64,000 nt of DNA from Nostoc linckia NIES-25 (lineage in GTDB: Bacteria > Cyanobacteriota > Cyanobacteriia > Cyanobacteriales > Nostocaceae): contig NZ_AP018223.1 in assembly GCF_002368035.1 (NCBI RefSeq), positions 1,094,449 to 1,158,448 of the forward strand, given 5' to 3'. Below are positions 1 through 8,546 of the stretch, piece after piece (the first letter of the stretch is position 1; every line of letters begins with the position of its first letter). The notes beneath the pieces are model-generated. The model made no database searches, had not been told where the DNA came from, and saw only the letters and a program-made list of their open reading frames with translations. A program made the translations under genes and the position numbers.

Positions 1-2
1 CT

Positions 3-443
3 AGTTTCCAAGCACTTTACTTACAGTATCAAAAGCATCATTTTGTAGTTGAAGGTGCAGAATTTTACTCTCTGCATGAGTTTTTTAACGAAAGTTACAA
101 TGAAGTGCAAGACCACATCCATGAAATTGGAGAGCGCTTAGATGGACTGGGTGGTGTGCCAGTTGCAACCTTCAGCAAACTAGCAGAATTAACCTGTTTT
201 CAACAAGAACCTGATGGCGTATATTCTGCCCGCCAAATGGTAGAAAATGACCTAGCTGCCGAACAAGCAATCATTGGTGTAATTCGTCGCCAAGCCGCTC
301 AGGCAGAGAGTTTAGGGGATCGGGCTACACGCTATCTCTACGAGAAGATTTTGTTAAAAACAGAGGAACGTGCTTATCATTTGTCCCACTTCCTCGCTAA
401 AGACAGCTTAACCTTAGGATTTGTCCAAGCTGCTCAAAGCTAA
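3..443 (+). CDS. Dps/ferritin-like iron storage and DNA-protection protein (5' end outside window)
   Basis: The reading frame is open from base 3 and gives 146 residues; the full family length is about 180, so the N-terminus lies upstream of the window. The Dps signature is clear: HHFVVEGAEFYSLHEFF, then DHIHEIGERLDGLGG. Dps proteins form 12-subunit shells that oxidise ferrous iron with peroxide and store it, and some bind DNA. The two histidines of the ferroxidase site are visible (HHFVVEG and SLHEFF), and the Glu of GER is kept. The residue that is Asp in E. coli Dps (in DHLDTMAER) is His here (DHIHEIGER), which suggests a His-type metal site. A strong hairpin terminator lies about 70 bases after the stop. 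Family assignment is firm; which Dps paralog this is remains inference. Confidence 0.88.
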   Translation, partial: SFQALYLQYQKHHFVVEGAEFYSLHEFFNESYNEVQDHIHEIGERLDGLGGVPVATFSKLAELTCFQQEPDGVYSARQMVENDLAAEQAIIGVIRRQAAQAESLGDRATRYLYEKILLKTEERAYHLSHFLAKDSLTLGFVQAAQS

Positions 444-515
444 AACTCTCATAATCTAGATTTTTCTACCTAGAGCGAAAGAAAAAGTTAGCAGCATTAA
501 CTCTTAAAATATTAT

Positions 516-557
516 AAAAAATGGCAGAGAGCAAGATTCCTGCTCTCTGCCATTTTT
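516..557. terminator. Rho-independent terminator after dps
   Basis: A perfect inverted repeat with arms AATGGCAGAGAGCA and TGCTCTCTGCCATT and a 7-base loop is preceded by A5 and followed by T5. It could therefore stop transcription in both directions. It sits 72 bases beyond the dps stop codon. Confidence 0.9.
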
Positions 558-1130
558 AATTTAAGTCAACATATTTACATCATATTTAACCTTGAAAATA
601 TTTAGCAATTAGTTAGCCAACATATATTTCGATCTAAGTAATCTATTTGTTATAAATAAACATGCAGGTATCTGCCATAATGAATTAGCATTTATTGAAA
701 ATTTTCATCAAATTAAATAAAAAATCTTTGCAAGAACCAGAAATAATTTAGCATCACAATTCAATAAAATTAGAAATAGAAAATAGTGATTAGTGACTGG
801 GGACTGGTGACTGGGAAAAGGGTAAAGGTTGAAAGGGAAGGGACAAAACCTTATTCCCCTTTCCCTTTAACGTTGATTTTGCTCTCGTTCCCTTGGCTAC
901 CGCTAGGGATTGGGAATTGATTATTTGAAAAGGTTTTCCCAGTCCCCAGTCACCAGTCCCCAATCACCAGCGATGCACTGAGCTTGCCGTTTGCGGAGCG
1001 TCTCGAAGAGAAGTGTCCCCAGTCCCCAATCTCCTGTCAAGTTAGAAAAGTTAATAATAAAAAGCACGATCGCGGGTAAACACCCTTAAAATAATCAGGA
1101 TTTGTATTCTCGTACTCCAAGGCAACTACT
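558..1130. repeat. Gene-free spacer before carB with tract and heptamer repeats
   Basis: Bases 558-790 are AT-rich with no recognisable gene. Bases 795-812 and 935-1035 hold short tandem heptamers (ACTGGGG/CCCCAGT type). Bases 813-870 hold one copy of the purine-then-pyrimidine tract repeat found in many spacers here. Bases 980-1010 contain a GCGGAGCGTCTCGAAGAG-type palindromic repeat. The carB promoter is probably in the last 100 bases, but no clear -10/-35 pair could be assigned. Confidence 0.7.
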
Positions 1131-4100
1131 ATGCCCCGCCGTGATGACCTCCGGAAGATTCTACTGTTAGGTTCTGGCCCAATTGTGATTGGACAAGCCT
1201 GTGAGTTTGACTACTCTGGCACTCAAGCCTGCAAAGCGTTGCGAGAAGAAGGCTATGAAGTGGTGTTGGTCAACTCTAACCCTGCAACGATTATGACCGA
1301 CCCGGAAACGGCCGATCGCACTTACATTGAGCCGCTGACTCCGGAATTGGTCGAAAAAGTGATCGCCAAAGAACGCCCTGATGCACTACTCCCAACGATG
1401 GGAGGACAAACTGCCCTGAATCTCGCTGTTGCTTTAGCCAAAAATGGCGCGTTGGAAAAATACGGCGTTGAGTTAATCGGCGCTAAACTGCCAGCCATTG
1501 AAAAAGCCGAAGACAGAAAACTTTTTGGCGATGCAATGGCCAAAATCGGGGTAGCTGTTTGTCCCAGCGGCACAGCCGAATCCTTAGAAGAAGCAAAAGC
1601 GATCGCTCGTCAAATTGGCACGTATCCGCTAATTATTCGTCCTGCCTTCACCATGGGTGGAAGTGGCGGCGGTATTGCCTACAACCAAGAAGAATTTGAA
1701 GAAATGGCACAGGTCGGTATAGATGCTAGTCCTGTTTCCCAAATTCTCATTGACCAGTCTTTACTCGGCTGGAAAGAATACGAACTCGAAGTGATGCGTG
1801 ACCTTGCAGATAACGTGGTGATTATCTGCTCCATCGAAAACCTTGACCCTATGGGCATTCACACCGGGGATTCGATTACCGTCGCTCCCGCGCAAACCCT
1901 CACTGATAAAGAATATCAAAGGCTGCGGGATATGGCAATTAAAATCATCCGCGAGATAGGTGTGGAAACTGGCGGTTCTAATATTCAATTTGCCGTTAAT
2001 CCCGTTACTGGGGATGTGGTGGTGATTGAAATGAACCCCCGCGTGTCCCGCAGTTCGGCTTTAGCTTCTAAAGCTACGGGTTTCCCCATCGCTAAAATGG
2101 CAGCCAAGTTAGCCGTAGGCTACACCTTGGATGAAATTAAAAATGACATCACCAAGAAAACTCCGGCATCCTTTGAACCAACAATTGACTACGTAGTTAC
2201 AAAAATTCCCCGCTTCGCCTTTGAAAAGTTCCCTGGTTCCGAACCAGTGCTGACAACGCAAATGAAATCAGTCGGCGAAGCAATGGCAATTGGACGGACT
2301 TTCAACGAATCTTTCCAAAAGGCGCTGCGTTCTCTAGAAACCGGACGCGCTGGCTGGGGTTGCGACAAAGCCGAAAAATTACCCAGTGGCGAACAAATTC
2401 GCGCCCTGCTGCGGACGCCAAACCCCGATCGCATTTTTGCTGTGCGTCATGCCCTACAGTTAGGCATCACTGCTGAGGAAATCTACGAACTCACTGGTAT
2501 TGACCCGTGGTTCTTGGATAAAATGCAGCAAATTCTGGATATCGAGAAATTCCTCAAACGCTCATCCTTAAAGGAATTGACAAAAGAGCAACTTTATGAG
2601 GTGAAGCGGAATGGATTTAGCGATCGCCAAATTGCTTATGCTACCAAAACCACCGAAGATGAAGTCCGCACCTATCGCCAACAACTAGGAGTCATCGCAG
2701 TTTACAAAACTGTAGACACCTGTGCAGCGGAGTTTGAAGCGTTTACTCCTTACTACTATTCTACCTACGAAGAAGAAACGGAAGTTTTACCAGCAAGTAA
2801 GCCCAAAGTCATGATTTTGGGTGGCGGCCCTAACCGCATTGGGCAGGGAATTGAGTTTGACTATTGTTGTTGTCACGCCGCTTATGCCTTGAAAGCTGCC
2901 GGGTACGAGACGATTATGGTCAACTCCAACCCAGAGACAGTTTCCACAGATTATGATACCAGCGATCGCCTTTACTTCGAGCCGTTAACAAAAGAAGATG
3001 TCCTGAATATCATCGAAGCGGAAAATCCTGTAGGCATAATAGTCCAGTTTGGCGGACAAACACCGCTGAAGTTGGCTGTTCCCCTCCAGGAGTATTTGCA
3101 GGCGCTGGGGACTGGGGATGAGGGAGATGGGGAGATGGGGAGATGGGGAGAAAATTTCACCCCACCACCCCACCACCCCACCACCCCAATGCACAATGCC
3201 CCATGCCCAATTCCCAAAATTTGGGGTACATCGCCAGATTCCATTGATATGGCAGAAAACCGAGAGCGATTTGAGAAGATTCTCAAGGAGTTAAATATTG
3301 CTCAACCGCCCAATGGTATCGCTCGGAGTTACGAAGATGCGCTGATTGTAGCCAGACGCATTGGCTATCCGGTGGTCGTGCGTCCTAGCTATGTATTGGG
3401 GGGACGGGCGATGGAAATCGTTTATTCCGATACAGAGTTGGAACGCTACATGACCTTTGCGGTGCAGGTAGAACCAGACCATCCAATTTTAATTGATAAG
3501 TTTTTAGAAAATGCCATTGAAGTCGATGTTGATGCGATCGCTGACCACACAGGGCGGGTAGTCATTGGTGGGATTATGGAACACATCGAACAAGCTGGAA
3601 TTCACTCAGGAGACTCCGCTTGTTCCTTACCTTCCATTTCCTTACCACCCGCAGTTCTCAACCAAATTCGTACATGGACAGTGCAACTAGCACAGGCGTT
3701 GTCAGTGGTGGGGTTGATGAATATTCAGTTTGCCGTCGTTGGTGCAAGCGGCTATTCTCCCCAAGTTTACATTTTGGAAGCCAACCCCCGCGCCTCCCGT
3801 ACAGTGCCATTTGTTTCTAAAGCAACAGGCGTCCAGTTAGCTAAACTAGCATCCTTAATTATGTCAGGGAAAACCTTAGAGGAACTCAACTTCACCGAGG
3901 AAATCATCCCGACTCACATTGCTGTTAAGGAAGCTGTATTACCCTTTAATAAATTCCCCGGAACTGATACAATATTAGGCCCGGAAATGCGCTCCACTGG
4001 TGAGGTGATGGGGATTGACAGCGACTTTGGACGAGCCTTTGCCAAAGCCGAATTGGGTGCTGGGGAGCGTTTACCCTTAGCGGGAACCGTGTTTGTATCA

Positions 4101-4487
4101 ATGAGCGATCGCGATAAAGCCGCTGCCGCAGTTGTGGTGAAAGAATTTATCGATTTGGGCTTTAACGTGATGGCCACCCTTGGTACGCGCCGGGTTCTTC
4201 TCGAACAGGGGTTAAATGTTGAATTAGTACTGAAACTCCATGAAGGGCGACCCCACGTCCTAGATGCAATCAAAAACCAGAAAATCCAACTGATTATCAA
4301 CACACCCTCAGGGGAAGAAGCCCATACCGATGCGAGGTTAATCCGCCGCACAGCCTTGGCTTACAAAATCCCTATCATAACCACCATCGCAGGTGCAAAA
4401 GCTACCGTCGCCGCCATTCGTTCCTTACAAAACACAACCTTAGATGTAAAAGTCATCCAAGACTACTGCAAGGTTGCGAAGGAGTAG
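1131..4487 (+). CDS. carB: Carbamoyl-phosphate synthase large chain
   Basis: Makes carbamoyl phosphate from bicarbonate, ammonia (channelled from the CarA glutaminase) and two ATP, feeding arginine and pyrimidine synthesis. The start MPRRDDLRKILLLGSGPIVI is typical. The protein has the duplicated architecture: first pre-ATP-grasp and ATP-grasp half (about residues 1-400, with GGSGGGIAYN), an oligomerisation segment (about 400-555), a second half beginning at VMILGGGPNRIGQGIEFDY, and a C-terminal MGS-like regulatory domain (about 975-1118). The 1118 residues exceed the usual 1070-1100 because about 37 low-complexity residues (about 659-695, Gly/Glu then Pro/His rich) are inserted in the second pre-ATP-grasp region, encoded by a spacer-type repeat. 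Catalytic motifs are intact on both sides, so the enzyme is probably functional. carA is not in the window. Confidence 0.97.
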   Translation: MPRRDDLRKILLLGSGPIVIGQACEFDYSGTQACKALREEGYEVVLVNSNPATIMTDPETADRTYIEPLTPELVEKVIAKERPDALLPTMGGQTALNLAVALAKNGALEKYGVELIGAKLPAIEKAEDRKLFGDAMAKIGVAVCPSGTAESLEEAKAIARQIGTYPLIIRPAFTMGGSGGGIAYNQEEFEEMAQVGIDASPVSQILIDQSLLGWKEYELEVMRDLADNVVIICSIENLDPMGIHTGDSITVAPAQTLTDKEYQRLRDMAIKIIREIGVETGGSNIQFAVNPVTGDVVVIEMNPRVSRSSALASKATGFPIAKMAAKLAVGYTLDEIKNDITKKTPASFEPTIDYVVTKIPRFAFEKFPGSEPVLTTQMKSVGEAMAIGRTFNESFQKALRSLETGRAGWGCDKAEKLPSGEQIRALLRTPNPDRIFAVRHALQLGITAEEIYELTGIDPWFLDKMQQILDIEKFLKRSSLKELTKEQLYEVKRNGFSDRQIAYATKTTEDEVRTYRQQLGVIAVYKTVDTCAAEFEAFTPYYYSTYEEETEVLPASKPKVMILGGGPNRIGQGIEFDYCCCHAAYALKAAGYETIMVNSNPETVSTDYDTSDRLYFEPLTKEDVLNIIEAENPVGIIVQFGGQTPLKLAVPLQEYLQALGTGDEGDGEMGRWGENFTPPPHHPTTPMHNAPCPIPKIWGTSPDSIDMAENRERFEKILKELNIAQPPNGIARSYEDALIVARRIGYPVVVRPSYVLGGRAMEIVYSDTELERYMTFAVQVEPDHPILIDKFLENAIEVDVDAIADHTGRVVIGGIMEHIEQAGIHSGDSACSLPSISLPPAVLNQIRTWTVQLAQALSVVGLMNIQFAVVGASGYSPQVYILEANPRASRTVPFVSKATGVQLAKLASLIMSGKTLEELNFTEEIIPTHIAVKEAVLPFNKFPGTDTILGPEMRSTGEVMGIDSDFGRAFAKAELGAGERLPLAGTVFVSMSDRDKAAAAVVVKEFIDLGFNVMATLGTRRVLLEQGLNVELVLKLHEGRPHVLDAIKNQKIQLIINTPSGEEAHTDARLIRRTALAYKIPIITTIAGAKATVAAIRSLQNTTLDVKVIQDYCKVAKE
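3105..3215 (+). repeat. Dispersed tract repeat inserted in frame within carB
   Basis: A GAGATGGG heptamer/octamer run is followed by repeated CACCCCAC units and then ATGCCCCATGCCCAATTCC. The same order of modules occurs on the minus strand at 13899-13985 in the spacer between the CCB-type gene and rpaB. The insert keeps the carB frame and has no stop codons. Confidence 0.8.
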
Positions 4488-4492
4488 GGAGT

Positions 4493-5047
4493 GGGGGGGT
4501 AGAGGGCAGGGGAAGGGGGAAGGGGGAAGGGGAAAGGGGAAGGGGGAAAGGGGAAAGATTAAATTTATTCCTTTTCCCTTTAACCTTTAACCTTTTCCCC
4601 TGCCCCCTGCCCCCTTCCCCCTGCCCCAAAAATTAAACAATCCTTATAAGAGAATGACTATAGTTCTCATTGAGATATTTTAACAAATATGAGGAAGTTT
4701 CTTTGAGCCAGATAAGTAGTGAAATTGCCTTTTAAGCTTTATTAAAAGGAAAAAGATTACTGCATAAAGTGTAACAACAAGGAAATTTATTCAGGAATAT
4801 AGCCAAAACCTTATCAGAAAGGTTACAATTGTTAATATTAATCTAATAGAAGAATGTTTAAGAAATTACCTTTTATCTAACTGTAGATACTTGTGCAGAG
4901 TAGGAAATAACTGTAACTTTTAGCAGTTAAGAAGCTCAATTTTGATTATTTATGAGCAGCCGAATTTATCGGGCGCGTAAGTTGCAAAGCATAAGTATGG
5001 GTTCCCAGTCAAACTGGCTAGTACCCATAAAGAGCATCTATCCCTGA
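4493..5047. repeat. Spacer between carB and sigma factor: long tract repeat plus AT-rich leader
   Basis: Bases 4493-4625 are a large copy of the purine (GGGGAAGGGGGAAGGGG) then pyrimidine (CCTTTAACCTTTTCCCC) repeat, capable of a long imperfect hairpin and a possible carB terminator. Bases 4626-4950 are AT-rich with no gene. Bases 4996-5029 form a stem-loop just before the sigma factor: outer arms TATGGGT/ACCCATA and inner arms CCAGT/ACTGG. Confidence 0.7.
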
Positions 5048-6046
5048 ATGACCCTACCATCAAACCCATCATCACCAAAGAGTAGCGCCATGAAGACCGC
5101 TCAGACAGCCACAGACCTCGTGCGGACTTACCTGCGTGAGATTGGCCGTGTGCCACTCTTAACCCACGAGGAAGAGATTTTCTATGGTAAGCAGGTGCAA
5201 CGTTCAACGGCTTTGCACGAATCGCGGGAAAGTCTTGCCAACCAGTTAGGTCGCGAACCAACTCTAGAAGAGTGGGCGAAAGCGGCACAATTAGAACCAG
5301 AAGAGTTGAACGAAGCGATCGCTGATGGTGAAATTGCCAAGCGCAAGATGGTAGAAGCCAATTTGCGGCTGGTGGTCTCCGTTGCCAAAAAGTACATCAA
5401 GCGCAACGTCGATTTACTGGACTTGATCCAAGAAGGTAGTATTGGAATGCAACGTGGCGTGGAAAAGTTTGACCCCACGAAAGGCTATAGATTTTCTACC
5501 TATGCCTATTGGTGGATTCGCCAAGCTATCACCCGTGCTATAGCAGAAAAAGCTCGTACCATTCGGCTGCCTATCCACATAACTGAAAAATTAAATAAAA
5601 TTAAAAAAGCACAGCGGCAATTGTCTCAGAAATTGGGACGCGCTCCCACAGCTGGTGAGCTAGCTCAAGAATTGGAATTGACGCCAAAGCAAGTGCGAGA
5701 GTATTTAGAAAAGGCGCGTTTGCCTCTTTCTTTGGATTTGCGTTTAGGTGACAACTACGACACCGAACTCGGAGAAATGCTCGAAGATCCAGGAGCTTCT
5801 CCAGAAGAATTTGTGATGCAATCTTCTCTATCTTATGACTTAGAGCGCCTCATGGGCGATCTCACGCCACAACAAAGGGAAGTAATCACACTACGCTTTG
5901 GGTTAACTGACGGTCAAGCACTGACTCTAGCAAGAATCGGTGAAATCCTCAACATCAGCCGGGAACGAGTCCGGCAAATTGAACGGGAAGCTTTGACCAA
6001 ACTTCGCAAATCTAAAGCCAACATGGATGAATATTTGGCAAGTTAG
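5048..6046 (+). CDS. Group 2 RpoD-type sigma factor (SigB/SigD-like)
   Basis: A primary-like but non-essential sigma subunit that directs RNA polymerase to promoters, usually under stress or nutrient change in cyanobacteria. At 332 residues it lacks the long N-terminus of SigA. Visible regions are 1.2 (DLVRTYLREIGRVPLLTHEE), 2 (RLVVSVAKKYIKRNVDLLDL, then YRFSTYAYWWIRQAITRAI), 3 (RLPIHITEKLNKIKKAQR) and 4 (REVITLRFGL, then the helix-turn-helix ISRERVRQIEREAL). The first ATG is at 5048; an internal ATG at 5090, just before the conserved segment, is an equally possible start, since neither has a strong ribosome site. A 5' stem-loop lies at 4996-5029. The SigB/SigD subgroup is judged from the LREIGRVPLLTHEEEI start and is not certain. 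Confidence 0.93.
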   Translation: MTLPSNPSSPKSSAMKTAQTATDLVRTYLREIGRVPLLTHEEEIFYGKQVQRSTALHESRESLANQLGREPTLEEWAKAAQLEPEELNEAIADGEIAKRKMVEANLRLVVSVAKKYIKRNVDLLDLIQEGSIGMQRGVEKFDPTKGYRFSTYAYWWIRQAITRAIAEKARTIRLPIHITEKLNKIKKAQRQLSQKLGRAPTAGELAQELELTPKQVREYLEKARLPLSLDLRLGDNYDTELGEMLEDPGASPEEFVMQSSLSYDLERLMGDLTPQQREVITLRFGLTDGQALTLARIGEILNISRERVRQIEREALTKLRKSKANMDEYLAS

Positions 6047-6071
6047 TCAATTGTCAATTACACTCTCTTAC

Positions 6072-6106
6072 AAAGTCTGAGCAAAGGTTTCCTCTGCTCA
6101 GACTTT
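6072..6106 (+). terminator. Hairpin after sigma factor gene
   Basis: Perfect 12-base arms AAAGTCTGAGCA and TGCTCAGACTTT surround an 11-base loop 25 bases after the stop codon. No U-tract follows directly, so it is either a weak terminator or an RNA-stabilising hairpin. Confidence 0.65.
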
Positions 6107-6333
6107 GCGCTTTGTGATTTGTGAAAACCAATCTCGATCGCTAACTACTACTGACTAATTGGTGAGAAAATACGCTGCTCTTGGTACGGTTACACCCACT
6201 TTCAGCAGCAAAAGAGCCTGTTACATTATTTAACAGGAAGACTAAATAGTCAGGTCTAAGAGAAATCCCCAAAATGCATTTAGTCTCCAAATACGAATAC
6301 CCTAGCTAAAAATCTTAGTCGAGGAGATAGAAA

Positions 6334-6678
6334 ATGAATAATCCATCTAATCGCGTCTCAGAATTTTTCAATGGTGAATCAGAAACTAGCGATTTGCTTT
6401 GGCAATACGTCAAGTCCTTGAGTCCTGAGACAGTTACTCAGTTATCTAAACCCAGTTCTCCTGAAGTTTTTCAGGTGATGGAACGTAACATTACAGGATT
6501 GTTGGGAAACTTACCTTCAGAACACTTTGGAGTGACTGTAACTACTAGTCGGGAAAGCCTCGGTCGCCTTTTGGCCTCTGCGATGATTAGCGGTTATTTC
6601 TTGCGTAACGCCGAGCAGAGAATGAATTTTGAAATCGCCCTCCAAGGAACTGAAACTAACAACAGCGAAATTGACTAA
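6334..6678 (+). CDS. DUF760 family protein
   Basis: A 114-residue soluble protein with the DUF760 core LLWQYVKSLSPETVTQLSKP, then GLLGNLPSEHFGV and LGRLLASAMISGYFLRNAEQ. The family occurs in cyanobacteria and plant plastids; its biochemical role is not established as far as I know. It has no signal peptide or membrane segment. The start is supported by a strong GAGGAGAT ribosome site 7 bases before the ATG. It is a single gene, with a 287-base spacer upstream holding the sigma-factor hairpin and an unassigned promoter region. Confidence 0.88.
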   Translation: MNNPSNRVSEFFNGESETSDLLWQYVKSLSPETVTQLSKPSSPEVFQVMERNITGLLGNLPSEHFGVTVTTSRESLGRLLASAMISGYFLRNAEQRMNFEIALQGTETNNSEID

Positions 6679-7331
6679 AAATATTAGAACAGAATTCAGA
6701 ATCCAGAATTCAGGAGTCAGAAATAGGCAGTAAAACAGGTTTCTGACTTGGCTTTGAGAGAAATGCTTGTGTAATTCACTTTAGTTATAATTCGCTGTAA
6801 AATTTACGAAGTTTAATATCATTGGGCTGAAGTCGCTCAGAGTCGTGGTTATACCAGTAGGGAAATAGCCATCTGCGAAGTACTTATGTAAAATTCCCAA
6901 TCATGTATCACAGAAATATTTGACAATAACCAAAAGACAAGCGAATTTGGATTGAAATTGATGCCCAAAGAGTGCAGAATATTTGAATTTGCTTTTCTCC
7001 AAGCCTACGTAATTTGGGAATTAGTCAAATCAGAGGCGCATTTTTAAATGAATAACAAAAACGTGTGGATAAACAAACAGGGATAAATATACAAACTCGG
7101 CAGGGTTAAAAGTAGTCTGCCGAGTTTTGTTATACGGTATTGGGATGGGGAAAGGGGTATGGTTCGACAAGCTCACCAACCGGGGAAAAGGGGAAAGATT
7201 AAATTTATTCCTTTTCCCTTTTCCCCTGCTCTCCCTCGCTCCTGTGCCCCTCGTTTCCCCTGTTCCCCATTCCATAAAGACAAGGGTTAATCCTTGTCTG
7301 TAACTATTCCCCACTCCTAGTTCCATAAACC
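6679..7331. repeat. Gene-free 650-base spacer with GAATTC-type and tract repeats
   Basis: Bases 6690-6722 are a run of CAGAATTCAGAATCC-like repeats. Bases 6723-7080 show no convincing gene. Bases 7105-7135 carry a CTCGGCAGG/CTGCCGAG inverted repeat (7098-7105 with 7118-7125, approximate), a possible small terminator. Bases 7183-7260 are a purine/pyrimidine tract repeat directly before the Nudix gene. Confidence 0.55.
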
Positions 7332-7769
7332 ATGAGCCTAAGCAGTTCTTTCCCACCTCATAAAATCATTGGTGTTGCCGTAATTTGGAATGACCAAAAA
7401 CAAATTTTAATTGACCGCCGTCGTCCAGAAGGAATGATGGGTGGTTTGTGGGAATTTCCTGGTGGTAAGATTGAGCCTGGTGAAACTATCGAAGAATGTA
7501 TTCAACGGGAAATAAAAGAAGAATTGGGAATAGCGATCGAAGTGGGAGAACATTTAATTACTGTCGATCATACCTACACAGATTTGCGAGTTACCCTCAC
7601 AGTACATCAGTGCCGTCATGTTGCGGGTGTTCCCCAGCCTTTGGAATGCGACGAGATTCGCTGGGTAAACTTGGAAGAACTCGAAAAGTTTAGTTTTCCG
7701 AAAGCAAATATTCAAATTATTGATGCTCTCAAGGGGAGTGGGGAGGTAGGGAGCAGGGGAAAAGGTTAA
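7332..7769 (+). CDS. MutT-like Nudix hydrolase (probable 8-oxo-dGTP diphosphatase)
   Basis: Hydrolyses oxidised nucleoside triphosphates such as 8-oxo-dGTP to keep them out of DNA, judging by resemblance to MutT. The full Nudix box GX5EX7REUXEEXGU is present, running from GGKIEPGE through REIKEELGI. The start MSLSSSFPPHKIIGVAVIWN and the core WEFPGGKIEPGE are typical of the short MutT group. The last dozen residues (GSGEVGSRGKG) are encoded by the tract repeat that begins at the end of the gene, so the repeat supplies the stop codon. The substrate is inferred. Confidence 0.85.
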   Translation: MSLSSSFPPHKIIGVAVIWNDQKQILIDRRRPEGMMGGLWEFPGGKIEPGETIEECIQREIKEELGIAIEVGEHLITVDHTYTDLRVTLTVHQCRHVAGVPQPLECDEIRWVNLEELEKFSFPKANIQIIDALKGSGEVGSRGKG

Positions 7770-7830
7770 AGGTTAAAGGGAAAAGGAATAAGTTTAATCT
7801 TTCCCCTTTTCCCCTTACCCCTTTCCCCAT
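7735..7830. repeat. Purine/pyrimidine tract repeat overlapping the Nudix gene end
   Basis: A GGGGAAAAGGTTAAAGG-type purine arm is followed by a TTTCCCCTTTTCCCC pyrimidine arm and CCCATGC. It overlaps the final codons of the preceding gene and could fold as a long imperfect hairpin. Confidence 0.75.
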
Positions 7831-7933
7831 GCTCTATTCCCAATCCCGTAACAATCTATTAATTGCATCAGGTTGAGTCCCGCAATTTTCTACAATAATC
7901 GGAGGGACTTTGATAAATGGTGTCAGTAAACAA

Positions 7934-8398
7934 ATGCCTAAAACCGTTGCCGAAGTTATGAGCCGCGATCCGATTGTGGTTCAGGAACAAACTCCACTCA
8001 AGGAAGCTATCCAAATTCTCGCAGAACGCCACATTAGTGGGCTACCTGTTGTGGATGAGGGCGGTAAGTTAGTGGGCATTATTTCAGAAACCGATTTGAT
8101 GTGGCAAGAAACTGGTGTAACTCCACCTGCATACATCATGTTTCTTGATAGTGTCATCTATTTGAAAAACCCTGCTACTTACGAACGTGATTTGCATAAA
8201 GCGTTAGGGCAAACCGTTGGAGAAGTGATGAGTACAAACCCCATCACTATTTCCCCTGAGAAAACTTTAAAGGAAGCTGCTACATTGATGCACGATCGCA
8301 GCGTTCACCGCTTGCCAGTACTTGACAGCACAGCTCAAGTAATTGGTATCCTCACTCGTGGTGATATTATTCGGGCAATGGCAGCAAGTCAAGATTAG
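7934..8398 (+). CDS. CBS-domain pair protein
   Basis: A 154-residue protein made of two CBS domains in tandem, first AEVMSRDPIVVQEQTPLKEA with LVGIISETDLM, then GEVMSTNPITISPEKTLKEA with VIGILTRGDIIRA. CBS pairs bind adenine nucleotides and act as energy or redox sensors; the partner is unknown here. About 45 residues (WQETGVTPPAYIMFLDSVIY) lie between the two domains, typical of this cyanobacterial and plastid CBSX-like type. ATG 7934 matches the conserved MPKTVAEVM start. The GGAGGG site at 7901-7906 is too far from it and better fits a 14-codon reading frame at 7917-7961 that overlaps this start in another frame. A TTG at 7910 would add eight residues. Confidence 0.88.
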   Translation: MPKTVAEVMSRDPIVVQEQTPLKEAIQILAERHISGLPVVDEGGKLVGIISETDLMWQETGVTPPAYIMFLDSVIYLKNPATYERDLHKALGQTVGEVMSTNPITISPEKTLKEAATLMHDRSVHRLPVLDSTAQVIGILTRGDIIRAMAASQD

Positions 8399-8417
8399 TC
8401 ATTGGGCAAACAGCGTA

Positions 8418-8480
8418 TGGGGAAAGGGAAAGGGGGAAAGAAAATTTATTCCTTTTCCCTTTAACCTTTAACCTTTTCCC
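8418..8480. repeat. Purine/pyrimidine tract repeat
   Basis: GGGGAAAGGGAAAGGGGG is followed by AAATTTATTCC and then CCTTTAACCTTTTCCC, in the same order and orientation as the copies after carB and the Nudix gene. It lies between the CBS gene and nblB. Confidence 0.75.
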
Positions 8481-8546
8481 GACTTCTGCAAGAAGTCTAT
8501 TGACCCTTGACTCTTTTTTATACGTTTGAAAATCAAGGATAATAAA

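Noticed and set aside
4822..4840. Possible RpaB-type (HLR1) site GTTACAATTG upstream of the sigma factor
   Set aside because: Only the first half-site matches; the second half (TTAATA) deviates at two positions, so it was not listed.
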